A stretch of DNA of 64,000 bases from MTP4 sp052056915 (GCF_052056915.1 NZ_CP195119.1:3782001-3846000); one strand, 5' to 3'. Numbered from the stretch's first letter, positions 33,637 through 43,260 are shown. Notes: generated from the sequence alone by a model not told the origin. Translations and numbers: made by a program.

Positions 33637-34617
33637 TCAGAACATCCGGACTTCCTTACCAAAGCCCTTCACGACAGCCCTTTCATAGACAAGGTTCGCA
33701 GTTGCGACGTCCTGAATTGCAAGTCCTGTCGAATCGAAGATCGTTATCTCCTCATCACTTGTCCTGCCGGGCTTCAGGCCTGTGATAACTTCCCCTAACT
33801 GGGCATGGATGTCGTTTTCGGAGATGTAGTGCTTGGAAAGCGGGACATTGACCTCCCCTGAGTGAATGGCCTGCACCATGTCGTCCACAATGATTTTGGA
33901 GCGCATAAGGAGTTCAGGGTCAAGTTCTTCTTTCCCGACAGCATCGGCACCGATTGCGTTTATGTGGGTACCTCCCCTGACCCATTCGGCTTTTACGACG
34001 GGTTTTCGAACCGGGGTGGTCGTGACGAGTATGTCGCAGTCACAAACCTTTTCAACGTTTTCCTCAATGCTGATCTCACAGCAGGCCAGGTCTTCCATTT
34101 CTTGTTTGAACTTTTCACTGCTCTTCCGGGTCCTGGAGGTGATCTTTACCATTTCGGGTTCAAAGACTTCACAGAGGGCTTCAAGCTGGCTCCTTGCCTG
34201 GTTCCCGGCCCCTATCATGCCGATAATTCCGGAGTCTTTCCGGGCAAGATATTTTGCGGCGATTCCGCCTGCTGCTCCTGTCCGGATGTCGGTCAGGTAG
34301 GTCCCGTCCATGATTGCGACGGGAGCCCCGGTTTCCGGGGAGATCAGGACGATAAGCGCCATCACGGTGGGGAGGCCTTTCATCGGGTTTCCCGGGTGGA
34401 CATTTACGATCTTCACGCCCGTAACGTCCTCCTCCTCAAGGTAGGCAGGCATGGTCCTGAGGTCCCCGTTGTATTCGGCATAGTATAGATAGGACTTGGG
34501 CGGCATCTGCACCTTGCCAAGGCCGTGCTGCCTGAAAGCACTTTCCACCACTTCCATATCAGAACGCATATCAATGACACTTTTAACTTCTTCCTGATCC
34601 AGCCACAACACTTCCAT
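33637..34617 (-). CDS. ala: Alanine dehydrogenase of the ornithine cyclodeaminase/mu-crystallin family
   Basis: The 326-residue protein matches the archaeal AlaDH type: PPKSYLYY and GVKIVNVHPGNP near the N-terminus, DGTYLTDIRTGAAGGIAAKYLARKD, the NAD-binding GMIGAGNQARSQLEAL and the late FDSTGLAIQDVATA. It interconverts alanine and pyruvate with NAD(H) and ammonia; family members may instead act on ornithine or other amino acids, so the substrate is probable but not certain. The ATG at 34617 follows GGAGGGTTACTATT. Downstream (33500-33610) the sequence is a plus-strand purine tract with AGAAGCAGAAA repeats. Confidence 0.88.
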   Translation of the reverse strand: MEVLWLDQEEVKSVIDMRSDMEVVESAFRQHGLGKVQMPPKSYLYYAEYNGDLRTMPAYLEEEDVTGVKIVNVHPGNPMKGLPTVMALIVLISPETGAPVAIMDGTYLTDIRTGAAGGIAAKYLARKDSGIIGMIGAGNQARSQLEALCEVFEPEMVKITSRTRKSSEKFKQEMEDLACCEISIEENVEKVCDCDILVTTTPVRKPVVKAEWVRGGTHINAIGADAVGKEELDPELLMRSKIIVDDMVQAIHSGEVNVPLSKHYISENDIHAQLGEVITGLKPGRTSDEEITIFDSTGLAIQDVATANLVYERAVVKGFGKEVRMF

Positions 34618-34819
34618 AATAGTAACCCTCCAGCCTGAACTCCAAACGGCCCGCAGCCCAAACCGGGCTGAAACTTAGAAAAGCCAGGGGATAAACCGGC
34701 AGATGCACAGGCAAATTGACCGCTGACTCAACAAAGATCATAATTAATTGTGTAAATATGTATATATAACATATAGCCTCACTCACTTAAAGAACCTCCT
34801 TTCGGAAAGGGGACCAGCC

Positions 34820-35509
34820 ATGCAGGAGCAGTCAACCGTTTTTTTAATAGAAAAATTACTTAAACCCGCAAACGACGTCCGGAGTATCCTCCGCTGGGGC
34901 TACCCGAAGTTCGCAACCATCCGTTTTGTAGCCGACCACTCCCAGCTCAGCGCCGAAGAGCGGCATATCCTTACAAGGGTCATCATGCCCCCGGACAGGA
35001 CCGTTTCCAGGGCAAAAAAAAAGATAGGGTGTAAAGAAACAGGAAACAGGGACATTCTCCTCGACGGATACAACGTCCTGCTCACCGTGGACAGCCTGCT
35101 GAAAAAAGAGCCAATGTGGTTTTGCGACGACAGCTACATCCGGGACACACGATTCTATTTCAGCAAAGCAAAGCACGCCCAGGACATAGAGGAAGCCCTC
35201 GAAACCGTCCTGGATTTACTCTCCGAAACCGGACCTAATACCTCAACCTTTCTCCTCGACGCCCAGATCAGCCGGAGCGGGGAACTTGCCGGCTTAATCC
35301 GTCGCAGAATGCAGGAAAAAGGTATTCCCGGCGATGCCCGGACCTCAAAACACGTCGATTTCGACCTGAAAAAAGAAGGCGGGAAACCCGAAAGCGACAT
35401 TGTAGTCGCAAGTTCGGATGGGATCATAATCGATTCGGTCCTGCAGGTTCTCGACATCCCCGCCTGCCTCATGGAAAAAAGAGGAATTGAGCCTTTGAGG
35501 CTGTATTGA
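34820..35509 (+). CDS. DUF434 domain protein
   Basis: The start at 34820 (MQEQSTVFLIEKLLKPAND) follows GGAAAGGGG at good spacing; the frame is open upstream without a better site. The 229-residue product has the DUF434 N-terminus (RSILRWGYPKFATIRFVADH, then ILTRVIMPP) followed by a domain with DILLDGYNVLLTVDSLL and FLLDAQISRSGELAGL, and an Asp-rich turn ESDIVVASSDGIIID. The acidic pattern is reminiscent of NYN/PIN-type nuclease-like folds, but the family has no established function. It lies divergent from alanine dehydrogenase. Confidence 0.88.
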   Translation: MQEQSTVFLIEKLLKPANDVRSILRWGYPKFATIRFVADHSQLSAEERHILTRVIMPPDRTVSRAKKKIGCKETGNRDILLDGYNVLLTVDSLLKKEPMWFCDDSYIRDTRFYFSKAKHAQDIEEALETVLDLLSETGPNTSTFLLDAQISRSGELAGLIRRRMQEKGIPGDARTSKHVDFDLKKEGGKPESDIVVASSDGIIIDSVLQVLDIPACLMEKRGIEPLRLY

Positions 35510-35587
35510 ACTTTTAAGGCTGTATTGATTCTGTTTTTCATTTGTCGAATTTCAAACCGGATTTACCGAATTTTTATTCATCCCGGT

Positions 35588-36637
35588 TCACTCCTCCCGG
35601 CTGCATGTCTGGGCCTGCCGGTACAACTCTTCGGCTTCGGAATACTGCCCTTTTTCCCGGAGGAGGTCTCCGTATCCGCAGAGGGTATCCATGTGCCTCG
35701 GGTCAAGTTCCAGGGCTTTCCTGTACTGGACCTCGGCCTCGTGCCGGTGCCCGAACCTTGCAAGGAGCCGGGCATACTCACAGCAGGTTTCCACGTCGTG
35801 GGGGTCCAGTTTGAGAGCATGCTTGAAATGCTGCCTGGCCCCGGGGACGATCCCGTACCTGGAAAGCAACCTGGCATAAGCTCGGTGGATCTCCGGGTTT
35901 TCCGGGGCTGCCTTCAGAGCCGCTATGTAATGGATTTCCGCCTCCAGAGCATCCCCTTCCCGTTCCAGGAGGAGGGCATAGCGGAAGTTCGATTCTACAT
36001 GGTCCGGATCGAATTCGAGGACCCGCCCATAATGATAAATTGCTTCGATCCTCTGCCCAAGTTCGGAAAGCAGGACCCCGTACCAGCAATGGGTCTCCAC
36101 ATGCCTGGGTTTCAGGATCAGGGCCTTTTTGTAAGCGGCTTCGGCATCTTTTATTCTCCCGAGCCTGTGAAGGAGCCGACCGTAATTGCAAAGCGTGTCC
36201 ACATGGTAGGGGTTAAATACCAGGACCTTCTCGAACAGTTCCCGAGCCCTTTCCAGTTCCCCGAATTCCGCAAACACTGCCCCGTTCCTGCTTAGAGCCT
36301 CAATATTGTCCGGGCTTGACTTTAGCAGTTCCTCGTATACCCCCGCAGCCAGCTCCTTTTCCCCGAGAGCCGACGCGGTATTTCCTGCCCTGAGAAGGCC
36401 GTCTTCGCGAAGCTTTCCCCCGGCAAGTTCGGCGCAGGCCCTGGAAAACACATATTTTTCCTTATACATTTTATCAGCATCAAAGACGGCTGAAAGCTTC
36501 AGCAGGGTTTCCGGAGAAACCGAATGTTTGCCAGAAAAATCGACTACAAATTCAACAGCACTTTTGAGATCCTTTTTATTCGATGCAACCCGTTCGATTA
36601 CATCAGAAACAAGAGTATCGACAGCATCTATCTCCAT
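35588..36637 (-). CDS. TPR protein, paralogue 1 of 4
   Basis: The start at 36637 (MEIDAVDTLVSDVIERV) follows GGAGG; the frame is open upstream without such a site. About 110 N-terminal residues form a helical domain shared with the three other TPR proteins of this locus (SxxxLLKLSAVFDADKMYKEKYVFSRACAELAGGK). They are followed by about seven tetratricopeptide repeats of 34 residues, with spacing such as DNIEALSRNGAVFAEFGELE, then RARELFEKVLVFNPY. It has no signal peptide. TPR arrays bind partner proteins. It precedes, on the opposite strand, a PPP-type phosphatase gene and a small coiled-coil gene; whether these act with it is inferred from proximity. Confidence 0.92.
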   Translation of the reverse strand: MEIDAVDTLVSDVIERVASNKKDLKSAVEFVVDFSGKHSVSPETLLKLSAVFDADKMYKEKYVFSRACAELAGGKLREDGLLRAGNTASALGEKELAAGVYEELLKSSPDNIEALSRNGAVFAEFGELERARELFEKVLVFNPYHVDTLCNYGRLLHRLGRIKDAEAAYKKALILKPRHVETHCWYGVLLSELGQRIEAIYHYGRVLEFDPDHVESNFRYALLLEREGDALEAEIHYIAALKAAPENPEIHRAYARLLSRYGIVPGARQHFKHALKLDPHDVETCCEYARLLARFGHRHEAEVQYRKALELDPRHMDTLCGYGDLLREKGQYSEAEELYRQAQTCSREE

Positions 36638-36837
36638 GCCGAAAAAACCTCCAGGGGATAAAACTCCCGGGAAAAACCTCAGGAAATTTCCCTTTAAAGT
36701 AAGTTTATTCGACTCTCTATAAATAATTAGCCTTATTAAATTACACATAATAAAATTCAAGCCATTTTAATCAAAACCATTTTAATCAATTCTTATGAAA
36801 TAGATTCAAGGAGTTAAGATCAGGCAGCTAGCCGCAG

Positions 36838-37227
36838 TCAATCCCTTTTGACGTGCAAACTGTATCTGGTTTCAACATCATACATGCCCTTAAGCTCACT
36901 TTCCTCCAGAAAGCCTTTTTCGAGAAGTTCACTCAGCACCTTTCGGTCGACAGATTCCACCATATCCCAGAGACCCTTTTCCTCAAGATAGGGCTTCAAA
37001 CTCGTGATATGCCAGAGCTTCCACTCCGCCGCCTGCCGCCTGAGCTCCACATTCCCTATCCTCAACACATCGATGGCTTTTTCCCTGCAGATGTCCAGAA
37101 TATGTTTCCTGAGTTTTTCCCGCCGGGCTTCCAGCCTGGCTATCGCGGAAACCAGGTCTTCATATTCAAGAACCACATCGGCAAGATCCATCTTTTCAGG
37201 GTCCTGCCTGTTGATTTCAAGTTCCAC
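36838..37227 (-). CDS. Hypothetical coiled-coil protein
   Basis: The start is placed at GTG 37227 because GGAGTGGGG ends shortly before it; a TTG 36 bases upstream is possible. The 129-residue product begins MELEINRQDPEKM, has a coiled-coil-like stretch (VLEYEDLVSAIARLEARREK) and then the segment NVELRRQAAEWKLWHITSLK followed by a helical tail. The overall pattern faintly recalls Gp157-type phage proteins, but I do not consider that established. It lies between TPR paralogue 1 and the phosphatase and may be co-transcribed with the former. Confidence 0.7.
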   Translation of the reverse strand: MELEINRQDPEKMDLADVVLEYEDLVSAIARLEARREKLRKHILDICREKAIDVLRIGNVELRRQAAEWKLWHITSLKPYLEEKGLWDMVESVDRKVLSELLEKGFLEESELKGMYDVETRYSLHVKRD

Positions 37228-37562
37228 TTTCCCCACTCCAAAAAGTCTTATTGTTAAATTCAAACATAAATCTTAGTTAAAGTTCTGTTCGGGTTTTATT
37301 TGCGGAAATTTATCATTTTCCGGTATTTCCTGCTCTTTCATATATGCAGGGTTCGGGTTTATACCTTCTACCCGGAAAGGGACAGCATTTTCAAAAAAAT
37401 GGTAGAAACCTGCAAAGGCTTACTGAAAAAAGCGGGAAGAAACGTTTATCGATGCAAAAATTAAATTACTGTGCGCTTCAAAACTTAATTAACCATACTT
37501 CAAAACTTAATTAACCGTACAAAAAAGAGGATTTAAGACCACTTTTCTTCAGGGGTGATCCA
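37228..37562. other. Divergent promoter spacer
   Basis: A 335-base AT-rich spacer between the leftward coiled-coil gene and the rightward phosphatase. Two short repeats of TTCAAAACTTAATTAACC occur near 37468-37515. No gene is seen. Confidence 0.5.
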
Positions 37563-38504
37563 GTGCTTTCAGGAGAATTTCCCAATAAAGATGTCATCGA
37601 TAAAGCTGCCGCAAAAGAAGCCCTTCGTGCCCTCCTGCCTGAAGCTAACCGCATTTTCAACTCCGAACCCAGCGTACTCCGGATTGAGGAGGAACCTGTC
37701 ATGCTCGTGGGGGACATCCACGGCAACCTGGAAGCTCTTGAATTCATTTTGAAGATGAGAGAAGAAATGGGCTGCAAAACTCTCCTGTTCTTGGGGGATT
37801 ACGTGGACAGGGGACCGCAGGGTGTGGAAGTACTGGTAAGGCTTTTCCGGTTGAAACTTGAAGACCCTGAAAACGTTTTCCTGCTACGCGGGAACCACGA
37901 AACGGTGGAGATGAACGTCTACTACGGTTTTTTTGAGGAAATAGGCTTCGACCCGCTGTTCCTGGCCGGGATCAGCCGGACATACAAGAAAATGCCTGTG
38001 GGAGCCGTGCTTTCGGGACATACCTTCTGCGTACATGGAGGCATCACCGGAGTAGAGGATATCGAGAAGATCACGAAAGAAAACGCTTTTCCCTACCTCT
38101 GGAACGACCCCTCGGAAAAACCCGGACTTGGCGCCTCGAGAAGAGGAGACACGGTAAAAGAATACGGGCCTGACCTGGTAGACGGCTTTCTGAAGCTTAA
38201 CGGTTTAAAACGGGTCATCAGAGCCCACACCGCCATCAAGGACGGGTACGAATGGTGGTTCGGGGGAAAACTACTCTCCCTTTTCTCCTGCCCGGATTAT
38301 GTGGGGTTCGGGAACTCCGGAGCCTTTGCACTGTTCGGGGACGGAAAGGCCGGAGAAGTGAAAATAGAAAAAACAGGGGTCAAGAAGGAAGAAACTGGAG
38401 GAAGAGAGCCCGGAAAAAAAGAGCTTAAGCTCTTTGTCTTCGGAAACACGAAGACCGAAACACAGAACGAAGAACAGGGGTATTCTCTGCTCAAATCCTT
38501 GTGA
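37563..38504 (+). CDS. PPP-family serine/threonine protein phosphatase
   Basis: The three signature motifs of the PPP metallophosphatases are present in order: GDIHGN, GDYVDRGPQG and RGNHE, followed by CVHGGI and a later RAHTAIKDGYEWWFGG histidine loop. These coordinate the two-metal centre that hydrolyses phosphoserine/threonine. The GTG start at 37563 follows AGGGGTGATCCA. The 313-residue protein has a C-terminal charged tail (residues about 265-313, KKEETGGREPGKKE) with low complexity, probably unstructured. It is surrounded by TPR genes; eukaryotic PP5 fuses a TPR domain to this catalytic fold, so interaction in trans is a reasonable idea but unproven. It stands alone on the plus strand. 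Confidence 0.95.
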   Translation: MLSGEFPNKDVIDKAAAKEALRALLPEANRIFNSEPSVLRIEEEPVMLVGDIHGNLEALEFILKMREEMGCKTLLFLGDYVDRGPQGVEVLVRLFRLKLEDPENVFLLRGNHETVEMNVYYGFFEEIGFDPLFLAGISRTYKKMPVGAVLSGHTFCVHGGITGVEDIEKITKENAFPYLWNDPSEKPGLGASRRGDTVKEYGPDLVDGFLKLNGLKRVIRAHTAIKDGYEWWFGGKLLSLFSCPDYVGFGNSGAFALFGDGKAGEVKIEKTGVKKEETGGREPGKKELKLFVFGNTKTETQNEEQGYSLLKSL

Positions 38505-38685
38505 AAATTTTTATTAAACTTTTGATATCCCTGCCTTTAAATGAAGAACCTGGAAGGTACCTGGAAGAATCTGGAAAGCATCCTGAAGAAGCTGCAAAGC
38601 ATCTGAAAGCACATCTCAGGCAGAATATTTCAGTCAAACCTCGCCAGTCAAACCTCGCCAGTCAAACCTCGCCGGTTAAACATTC

Positions 38686-39873
38686 TCAGTCGAGGATAAT
38701 CCAGGGTTCCAGCATTTTGTCCATGATATCCGGGTCGAGCTGCATAGCTTTATTATACTGTTTTTTCGCTTCATCGAACTTACCCATTTTTCTGAGAAGC
38801 AAGCCGTAGCTGTAATGGAAGGGGGGGTAATAGGGATTCAGGCCAAGGGCCTTAATGTACTCTTCTTCGGCCTCGACAAAGCGACTGATCTCGGTAAGGA
38901 GGTTCCCGTAGCTGTAGTGCCCTTCAGCACTTTCGGGATCCAGATCGAGGGCCTTTTTGTATTCCATTTCAGCCTCGTACCTCCGCCCGAAACGGGAAAG
39001 GAGGTTTGCGTAATTACAGTGGGTCTTTGCATCATTTTCATCCAGAGCAAGGGCTTCGATGTACTGTTCTTCGGCTTCGGACACCCTGCCTTCCCGGGCA
39101 AGGAGGTTACCGTAATGAAAACGGCTCCTCCTGTGACTCGGGTTCAGGTCAATAGCCTTCCTGTACTCATCCTCCGCTTCGGAAGCGCGTCCCAGGAAAG
39201 AGAGCAGCGACCCGTAGTTGTGGTGCAGCACAGGGTTTTCGGGGTCCAGGTTGAGTGCGGCCCTGTATTCCTCTTCGGCTTCCCGGATACGCCCCAGCTC
39301 AAAGAGCAGGTTTGCATACCCTCCTCTTGCCGGGACATAGTCCGGACAGGAAGAAAGTGCCCGGGAATAGCACTCTTCGGCTTCACTTACCCGCCCCATT
39401 TGCGCTAAAAGGCACGCATATCCTGAATTTGCCTTCACATGCCCTGAGTCAAATGAAAGCGCAGCCTGATACTCATTTTCAGCTTCGGCGATCCGCCAGA
39501 GTTCCATGAGCAGGTCCCCATATGCCGACCTGACGTCCGCATTTTCAGGGTTTTTTGTGAGAGCTTCCATATAGTTCGCTTCGGCCTCGCAGGGTAAACC
39601 CAGGAAGCGAGCCGCATTACCTACAGCAAAAGAGGCATCTTCCCGGAGCTTTCCGGAAGCCAGCCTCGAGCAGGCTTTTGCGAATACATATTCTTCAAGG
39701 GGCATCTTCTGCTTTTTGCAGGCATCTGCAAGGTCAAGCAAAATTTCAGGGGGGAAAGATTTTTTTTCAACAAATTCCAGGGCAAAATTAACCGCAAAGC
39801 AAAGGTTTCTATGGTCCGATCCGATCTTTTCAACAACGGAATATACAATTTCATCAATTGAGTTGAAGTCCAT
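38686..39873 (-). CDS. TPR protein, paralogue 2 of 4
   Basis: The protein begins MDFNSIDEIVYSVVEKIG, behind GAGGTCGGATA, and shares the locus-specific N-terminal domain (LLDLADACKKQKMPLEEYVF, AKACSRLASGKLRED). Eight or more TPR units of 34 residues follow, for example AEDEYRKAIDLNPSHRRSRF followed by HYGNLLAREGRVSEAEEQYI. It is cytoplasmic by the lack of signal or membrane segments. Relative to paralogue 1 the repeats show strong internal similarity, as expected from duplication. Function is unknown; a scaffold or substrate-recognition role is inferred. Confidence 0.93.
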   Translation of the reverse strand: MDFNSIDEIVYSVVEKIGSDHRNLCFAVNFALEFVEKKSFPPEILLDLADACKKQKMPLEEYVFAKACSRLASGKLREDASFAVGNAARFLGLPCEAEANYMEALTKNPENADVRSAYGDLLMELWRIAEAENEYQAALSFDSGHVKANSGYACLLAQMGRVSEAEECYSRALSSCPDYVPARGGYANLLFELGRIREAEEEYRAALNLDPENPVLHHNYGSLLSFLGRASEAEDEYRKAIDLNPSHRRSRFHYGNLLAREGRVSEAEEQYIEALALDENDAKTHCNYANLLSRFGRRYEAEMEYKKALDLDPESAEGHYSYGNLLTEISRFVEAEEEYIKALGLNPYYPPFHYSYGLLLRKMGKFDEAKKQYNKAMQLDPDIMDKMLEPWIILD

Positions 39874-40470
39874 TATCCGACCTCAAGAAAGAGAATTTTG
39901 TTCAAGTTTGTGGGTTGGTTGGGTTGGTAGGGATGGAAGTTAAACATCCCGAATATATTTTAAATAGATTCGAATATATTAGTTAGTTATTGAATAGATT
40001 TTATAGTGTCAGATATAAGATTATAACCATAATATAACATCCTTTCCCTTTGTTCCTCAATATAAAACAGTTAACGAAATTGAAAAAACCAAGTTACTGA
40101 TCTTGAAATTGTCGGAAAAAATATCAATGAAGAAAATACCCGAGAGTCAAAAAAGTATTCTTAGGGAAGGTACTCCGATTGAAATAAAGAAAGCAAATTC
40201 ACAGAACCGGGCACTTCCCATCAATAAAAAAAATTATAATGGTTAATAATGAACAATGGGGTAAACGGAAGGGAAGAATAGAAGAGAAGAACAGAAGGGA
40301 AGAATAGAAGAGAAGAACAGAAGGGAAGAACAGAAGGGAAGAACAGAAGGATAAAAATAAAAAGATAAAAACGAAAGAAAAAAAACGAAAGAAAAAAAAC
40401 GAAAGAAAAAACGAAAGAAAAAACAAAAGGAAAAACAAAAGAAAAAAAGTTGAAATAAGCCATCCCGAAC
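39874..40470. other. Intergenic spacer with homopurine tract
   Basis: About 600 bases between TPR paralogues 2 and 3. From 40255 to 40455 the plus strand is nearly all A/G plus a few T, made of GGGAAGAACAGAA and AAACGAAAGAAA units, giving a polypyrimidine tract directly after the stop of TPR paralogue 3. No gene is supported. Confidence 0.75.
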
Positions 40471-41655
40471 TCAATCGAAGAAAACCCACTGGCAGTCTTC
40501 ACTCTCAAGAGAATAGTTCTCTTTCAGTGCCAGGACGTAGTGCTGTTTTGCTTCTTCCGTTCGCCCCAGTTTTTTCAGAAGGGAGCCATAGCTGTAATGG
40601 GTCCTTGTATGCTCGGGGTCCAGGACAAGAGCTTCCATATACTGGGCTTCGGCTTCTTCCACCCGCCCTTTCTTCGCAAGCAAGCGCCCGTAATTGTAGT
40701 GAGGGGGTACCCTCATGGAATCCAGGGAGAGGGATTTTAGGAACTCTTTTTCAGCTTCGACACTTCGCCCGCAGTCCAGCAGGAGCAGGGCATAGTTGCA
40801 GTGGAGGTCGGCATCTTCGGGGACCAGTTTAAGGGCTTTCCGGTACTGGGCTTCAGCTTCGGAAACCCTGCCCTGCCGCGAGAGGAGGTTCCCGTAGTTG
40901 CAGAGGGCATGGATGTGCCGGGGGTTCAGGGACAGCACTTCGCTGTACTGGACTTCGGCGTCTTCGAGCCTTCCGAGAGCAGAAAGGAAAATCCCGTAGT
41001 TGTAGCGGGTGCCTACATGCTCCGGGTCAAGCTCAAGGGTGACAAGGTATTCTTTTTCCGCCTCATCGTTTCGGCCCAGGTCGGAGAGCAGGTTAGAGTA
41101 GTTGGAGCGGGCTCCCACATGCTCAGGATCGGAGGCAAGGGCAAGCAGGTATTGTTCTTCAGCTTCCTCGAGCCTTCCCATTTCGGCAAGGAGAAAAGCA
41201 TAGTTACAGCGGGAACTGGCGTGGTCGGGATCGTTTGCGAGCGCATTCCGGTACAGGCTTTCCGCATCTTCAAAGCGTTCAAGGTCAGTCAGGAGGGACC
41301 CGTAATTACAGAGGGTAGCAGTATGGGCCGGGTTTTCTTCCAGGACAAGCCGGTAGCAGTATTCGGCTTCCTTAAAGCAACCCATAAGATAAGCCATCAC
41401 ACCCGTGATAAAAAAGGCATTTTCCCGGGTTTTTCCGGACCCAAGCCTGGAACAGGCTTTTGCAAACACATACTCTTCCCGGTACATACCCTGCTGTTCG
41501 CAGACCGCAGCCAGCTCCAGCAGCATTTGGGGATGTACAGCATTCGTGGCAGCAAAATCGAGGGTAAAATCCAGAGCTGAATCAAGGGATTCACGGTCCG
41601 GCCCTATCTTTGCAATCACAGCAGATACGAGTTCATCAACTCTAGAATAGTCCAT
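40471..41655 (-). CDS. TPR protein, paralogue 3 of 4
   Basis: The ATG at 41655 (MDYSRVDELVSAVIAKIG) lies behind GAGGTGCATCACCG; a TTG six codons earlier is possible. The shared N-terminal domain is followed by about nine TPRs (AEYCYRLVLEENPAHTATL, CNYGSLLTDLERFEDAESLY and so on), ending with SLESEDCQWVFFD. Its gene is separated from the next paralogue by 145 bases on the same strand. The N-terminal domain has LLELAAVCEQQGMYREEYVF and AKACSRLGSGKTRENAFF, closely matching paralogues 2 and 4. Confidence 0.93.
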   Translation of the reverse strand: MDYSRVDELVSAVIAKIGPDRESLDSALDFTLDFAATNAVHPQMLLELAAVCEQQGMYREEYVFAKACSRLGSGKTRENAFFITGVMAYLMGCFKEAEYCYRLVLEENPAHTATLCNYGSLLTDLERFEDAESLYRNALANDPDHASSRCNYAFLLAEMGRLEEAEEQYLLALASDPEHVGARSNYSNLLSDLGRNDEAEKEYLVTLELDPEHVGTRYNYGIFLSALGRLEDAEVQYSEVLSLNPRHIHALCNYGNLLSRQGRVSEAEAQYRKALKLVPEDADLHCNYALLLLDCGRSVEAEKEFLKSLSLDSMRVPPHYNYGRLLAKKGRVEEAEAQYMEALVLDPEHTRTHYSYGSLLKKLGRTEEAKQHYVLALKENYSLESEDCQWVFFD

Positions 41656-41800
41656 CGGTGATGCACCTCTCAAAAATAAGTTTCCCTGCCATCTATAAAT
41701 AATTATTTATATAGTTCTGACAAATATCCAAATGTTTTTAAAATAAAAGAAAAAAGTAGAAAAAAAATAGAAAAGAAGAGTTCTATCGGATTAGCCGGAG

Positions 41801-42976
41801 TTAAAGCATAAAGGTTGGAAGTTCCGAAAGAAAATCCTTTGTGGAAACAGCCTTAAGATAGTGTTCCTTTGCTTCTTCAACCCTTTCGAGTTTGAAGAGC
41901 AGCATGCTGTAATTATAGCAGGTCTTAATGTCTTTGGGATCATGTTCCAGGGCTTCCCGGTATTTATCTTCAGCTTTCCTGAGCATTCCGAGCCTTTTAA
42001 ACAGGTTTCCGTAATTGCAGAGAGTGGGCACATGGAACGGGTCCGTTTCAAGGGCTTCCCTGTACTGGAACTCGGCTTCCCGGTAGCGCCCAAACTCGAA
42101 AAGGAGCTGGCCGTAGTTGGCGCGGGTATCCACATCCCCGGGGTCAAGCCTGAGCACCAGCCTGTACTGGGTTTCAGCCTCATCAAGCCTGCCGGATTCC
42201 GAAAGCAGGTTCCCGTAGTTGCAGAGGGCATTTAAATGGCCCGGGCTTACTTTCAACACTTCCCTATAATGATATTCGGCTTCCCCGAACCTCCCTTCCT
42301 GCTTCAGGAAGTTGGCATAATTGTAGTTAGCTGCCACATGCTCAGGAACTTTTTCAAGCACATTTTCAAACTGGGCTTCTGCCTCCTCCTTTCTCCCGAG
42401 TTCTTCCAGGAGGTTTGCATAGTTGCAGCGGGCGTTTGCATGCCCGGGGTCCAGTTCGAGTACCTTTTCAAATTCGTCTTCCGCTTTTTCCAGTTCCCCG
42501 AGTTCATAAAAAAGGTTTCCGTAGTTGCAGTGGGTGCTGACATTCCCGGGATCAAGTTCCAGAGCCAGTTTGTACAGCTTTTCGGCTTCAACCCGGTTTC
42601 CGAAGTCTGCAAGGACGATTCCCTTATTGCAAAGGGCGTTTACATGCTCCGGGTCAAGCCTGAGCACCTCCCTGAACTCCTCAAGAGCTTTTTCCTTGAA
42701 CCCTATGAAGTAAGCGATCACCCCGGAAAGGAAATAAGCCTCAACCCGCACCTTCCCGGTTGCCAGGCCCGCACAGGCTTTCAGGAAAACATACTCTTCC
42801 CTGAACATGCCCCTGGAATCGCAGATCTTTGCAAGTTCCAGAAGGCAATCGGCTGAAATCGCATTTTCCCTTGAAAAGTCAAGAGCAAAATCAACCCCGA
42901 GGTCCAGCCCATTTTCATCCTTCCTGACAATCTCCACGACATCAAAGACAAGTTTGTTGAGTGCATCCAGGTCCAT
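41801..42976 (-). CDS. TPR protein, paralogue 4 of 4
   Basis: The start at 42976 (MDLDALNKLVFDVVEIVRKD) follows GGGAG; the frame is open upstream without a better site. The N-terminal domain (LLELAKICDSRGMFREEYVF, then LKACAGLATGKVRVEAYFLS) is shared with the three neighbours. About eight TPRs follow, for example LEEFREVLRLDPEHVNALC and AEDEFEKVLELDPGHANARC. This is the first gene of the leftward TPR run in transcription order; it and paralogue 3 are probably in one unit or separate promoters in the short spacer. There is no enzymatic domain. Confidence 0.93.
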   Translation of the reverse strand: MDLDALNKLVFDVVEIVRKDENGLDLGVDFALDFSRENAISADCLLELAKICDSRGMFREEYVFLKACAGLATGKVRVEAYFLSGVIAYFIGFKEKALEEFREVLRLDPEHVNALCNKGIVLADFGNRVEAEKLYKLALELDPGNVSTHCNYGNLFYELGELEKAEDEFEKVLELDPGHANARCNYANLLEELGRKEEAEAQFENVLEKVPEHVAANYNYANFLKQEGRFGEAEYHYREVLKVSPGHLNALCNYGNLLSESGRLDEAETQYRLVLRLDPGDVDTRANYGQLLFEFGRYREAEFQYREALETDPFHVPTLCNYGNLFKRLGMLRKAEDKYREALEHDPKDIKTCYNYSMLLFKLERVEEAKEHYLKAVSTKDFLSELPTFML

Positions 42977-43200
42977 AAAAATCAAATCTCCCAAAAATCC
43001 GGAAAAGTTTCTATCGGAAAAATAGCATTTCCAAAAACTATCCCGGTAAAGTTCTATTCCCAAAATCGATTCCTTCAAGGTTATATTTCCCAAAAAGGTT
43101 CCCGGAACAGTTTTGTCTTACCCACTAATTATTAACAGATTGGATAATAAATACTTTTTTATAATACAAATACTCACAGCACAAGTTAAAAAAATTAAGA

Positions 43201-43260
43201 ATTAGGAAATTAAAAATTAGGAAATTAAAAATTAGGAAATTAATAATTAGGAAATTAAGA
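43201..43260. repeat. Tandem repeat, 15-bp unit, 4 copies
   Basis: ATTAGGAAATTAAAA (twice), ATTAGGAAATTAATA and ATTAGGAAATTAAGA follow at 43201, 43216, 43231 and 43246, just beyond the stop codon of the racemase gene. The spacer 42977-43200 between the TPR gene and this repeat shows nothing else. Confidence 0.92.

Noticed and set aside
35525..42856. Long plus-strand open frames opposite the TPR genes
   Set aside because: They are mirror readings of the repeat-rich TPR coding sequence, with no ribosome-binding sites and no family resemblance.
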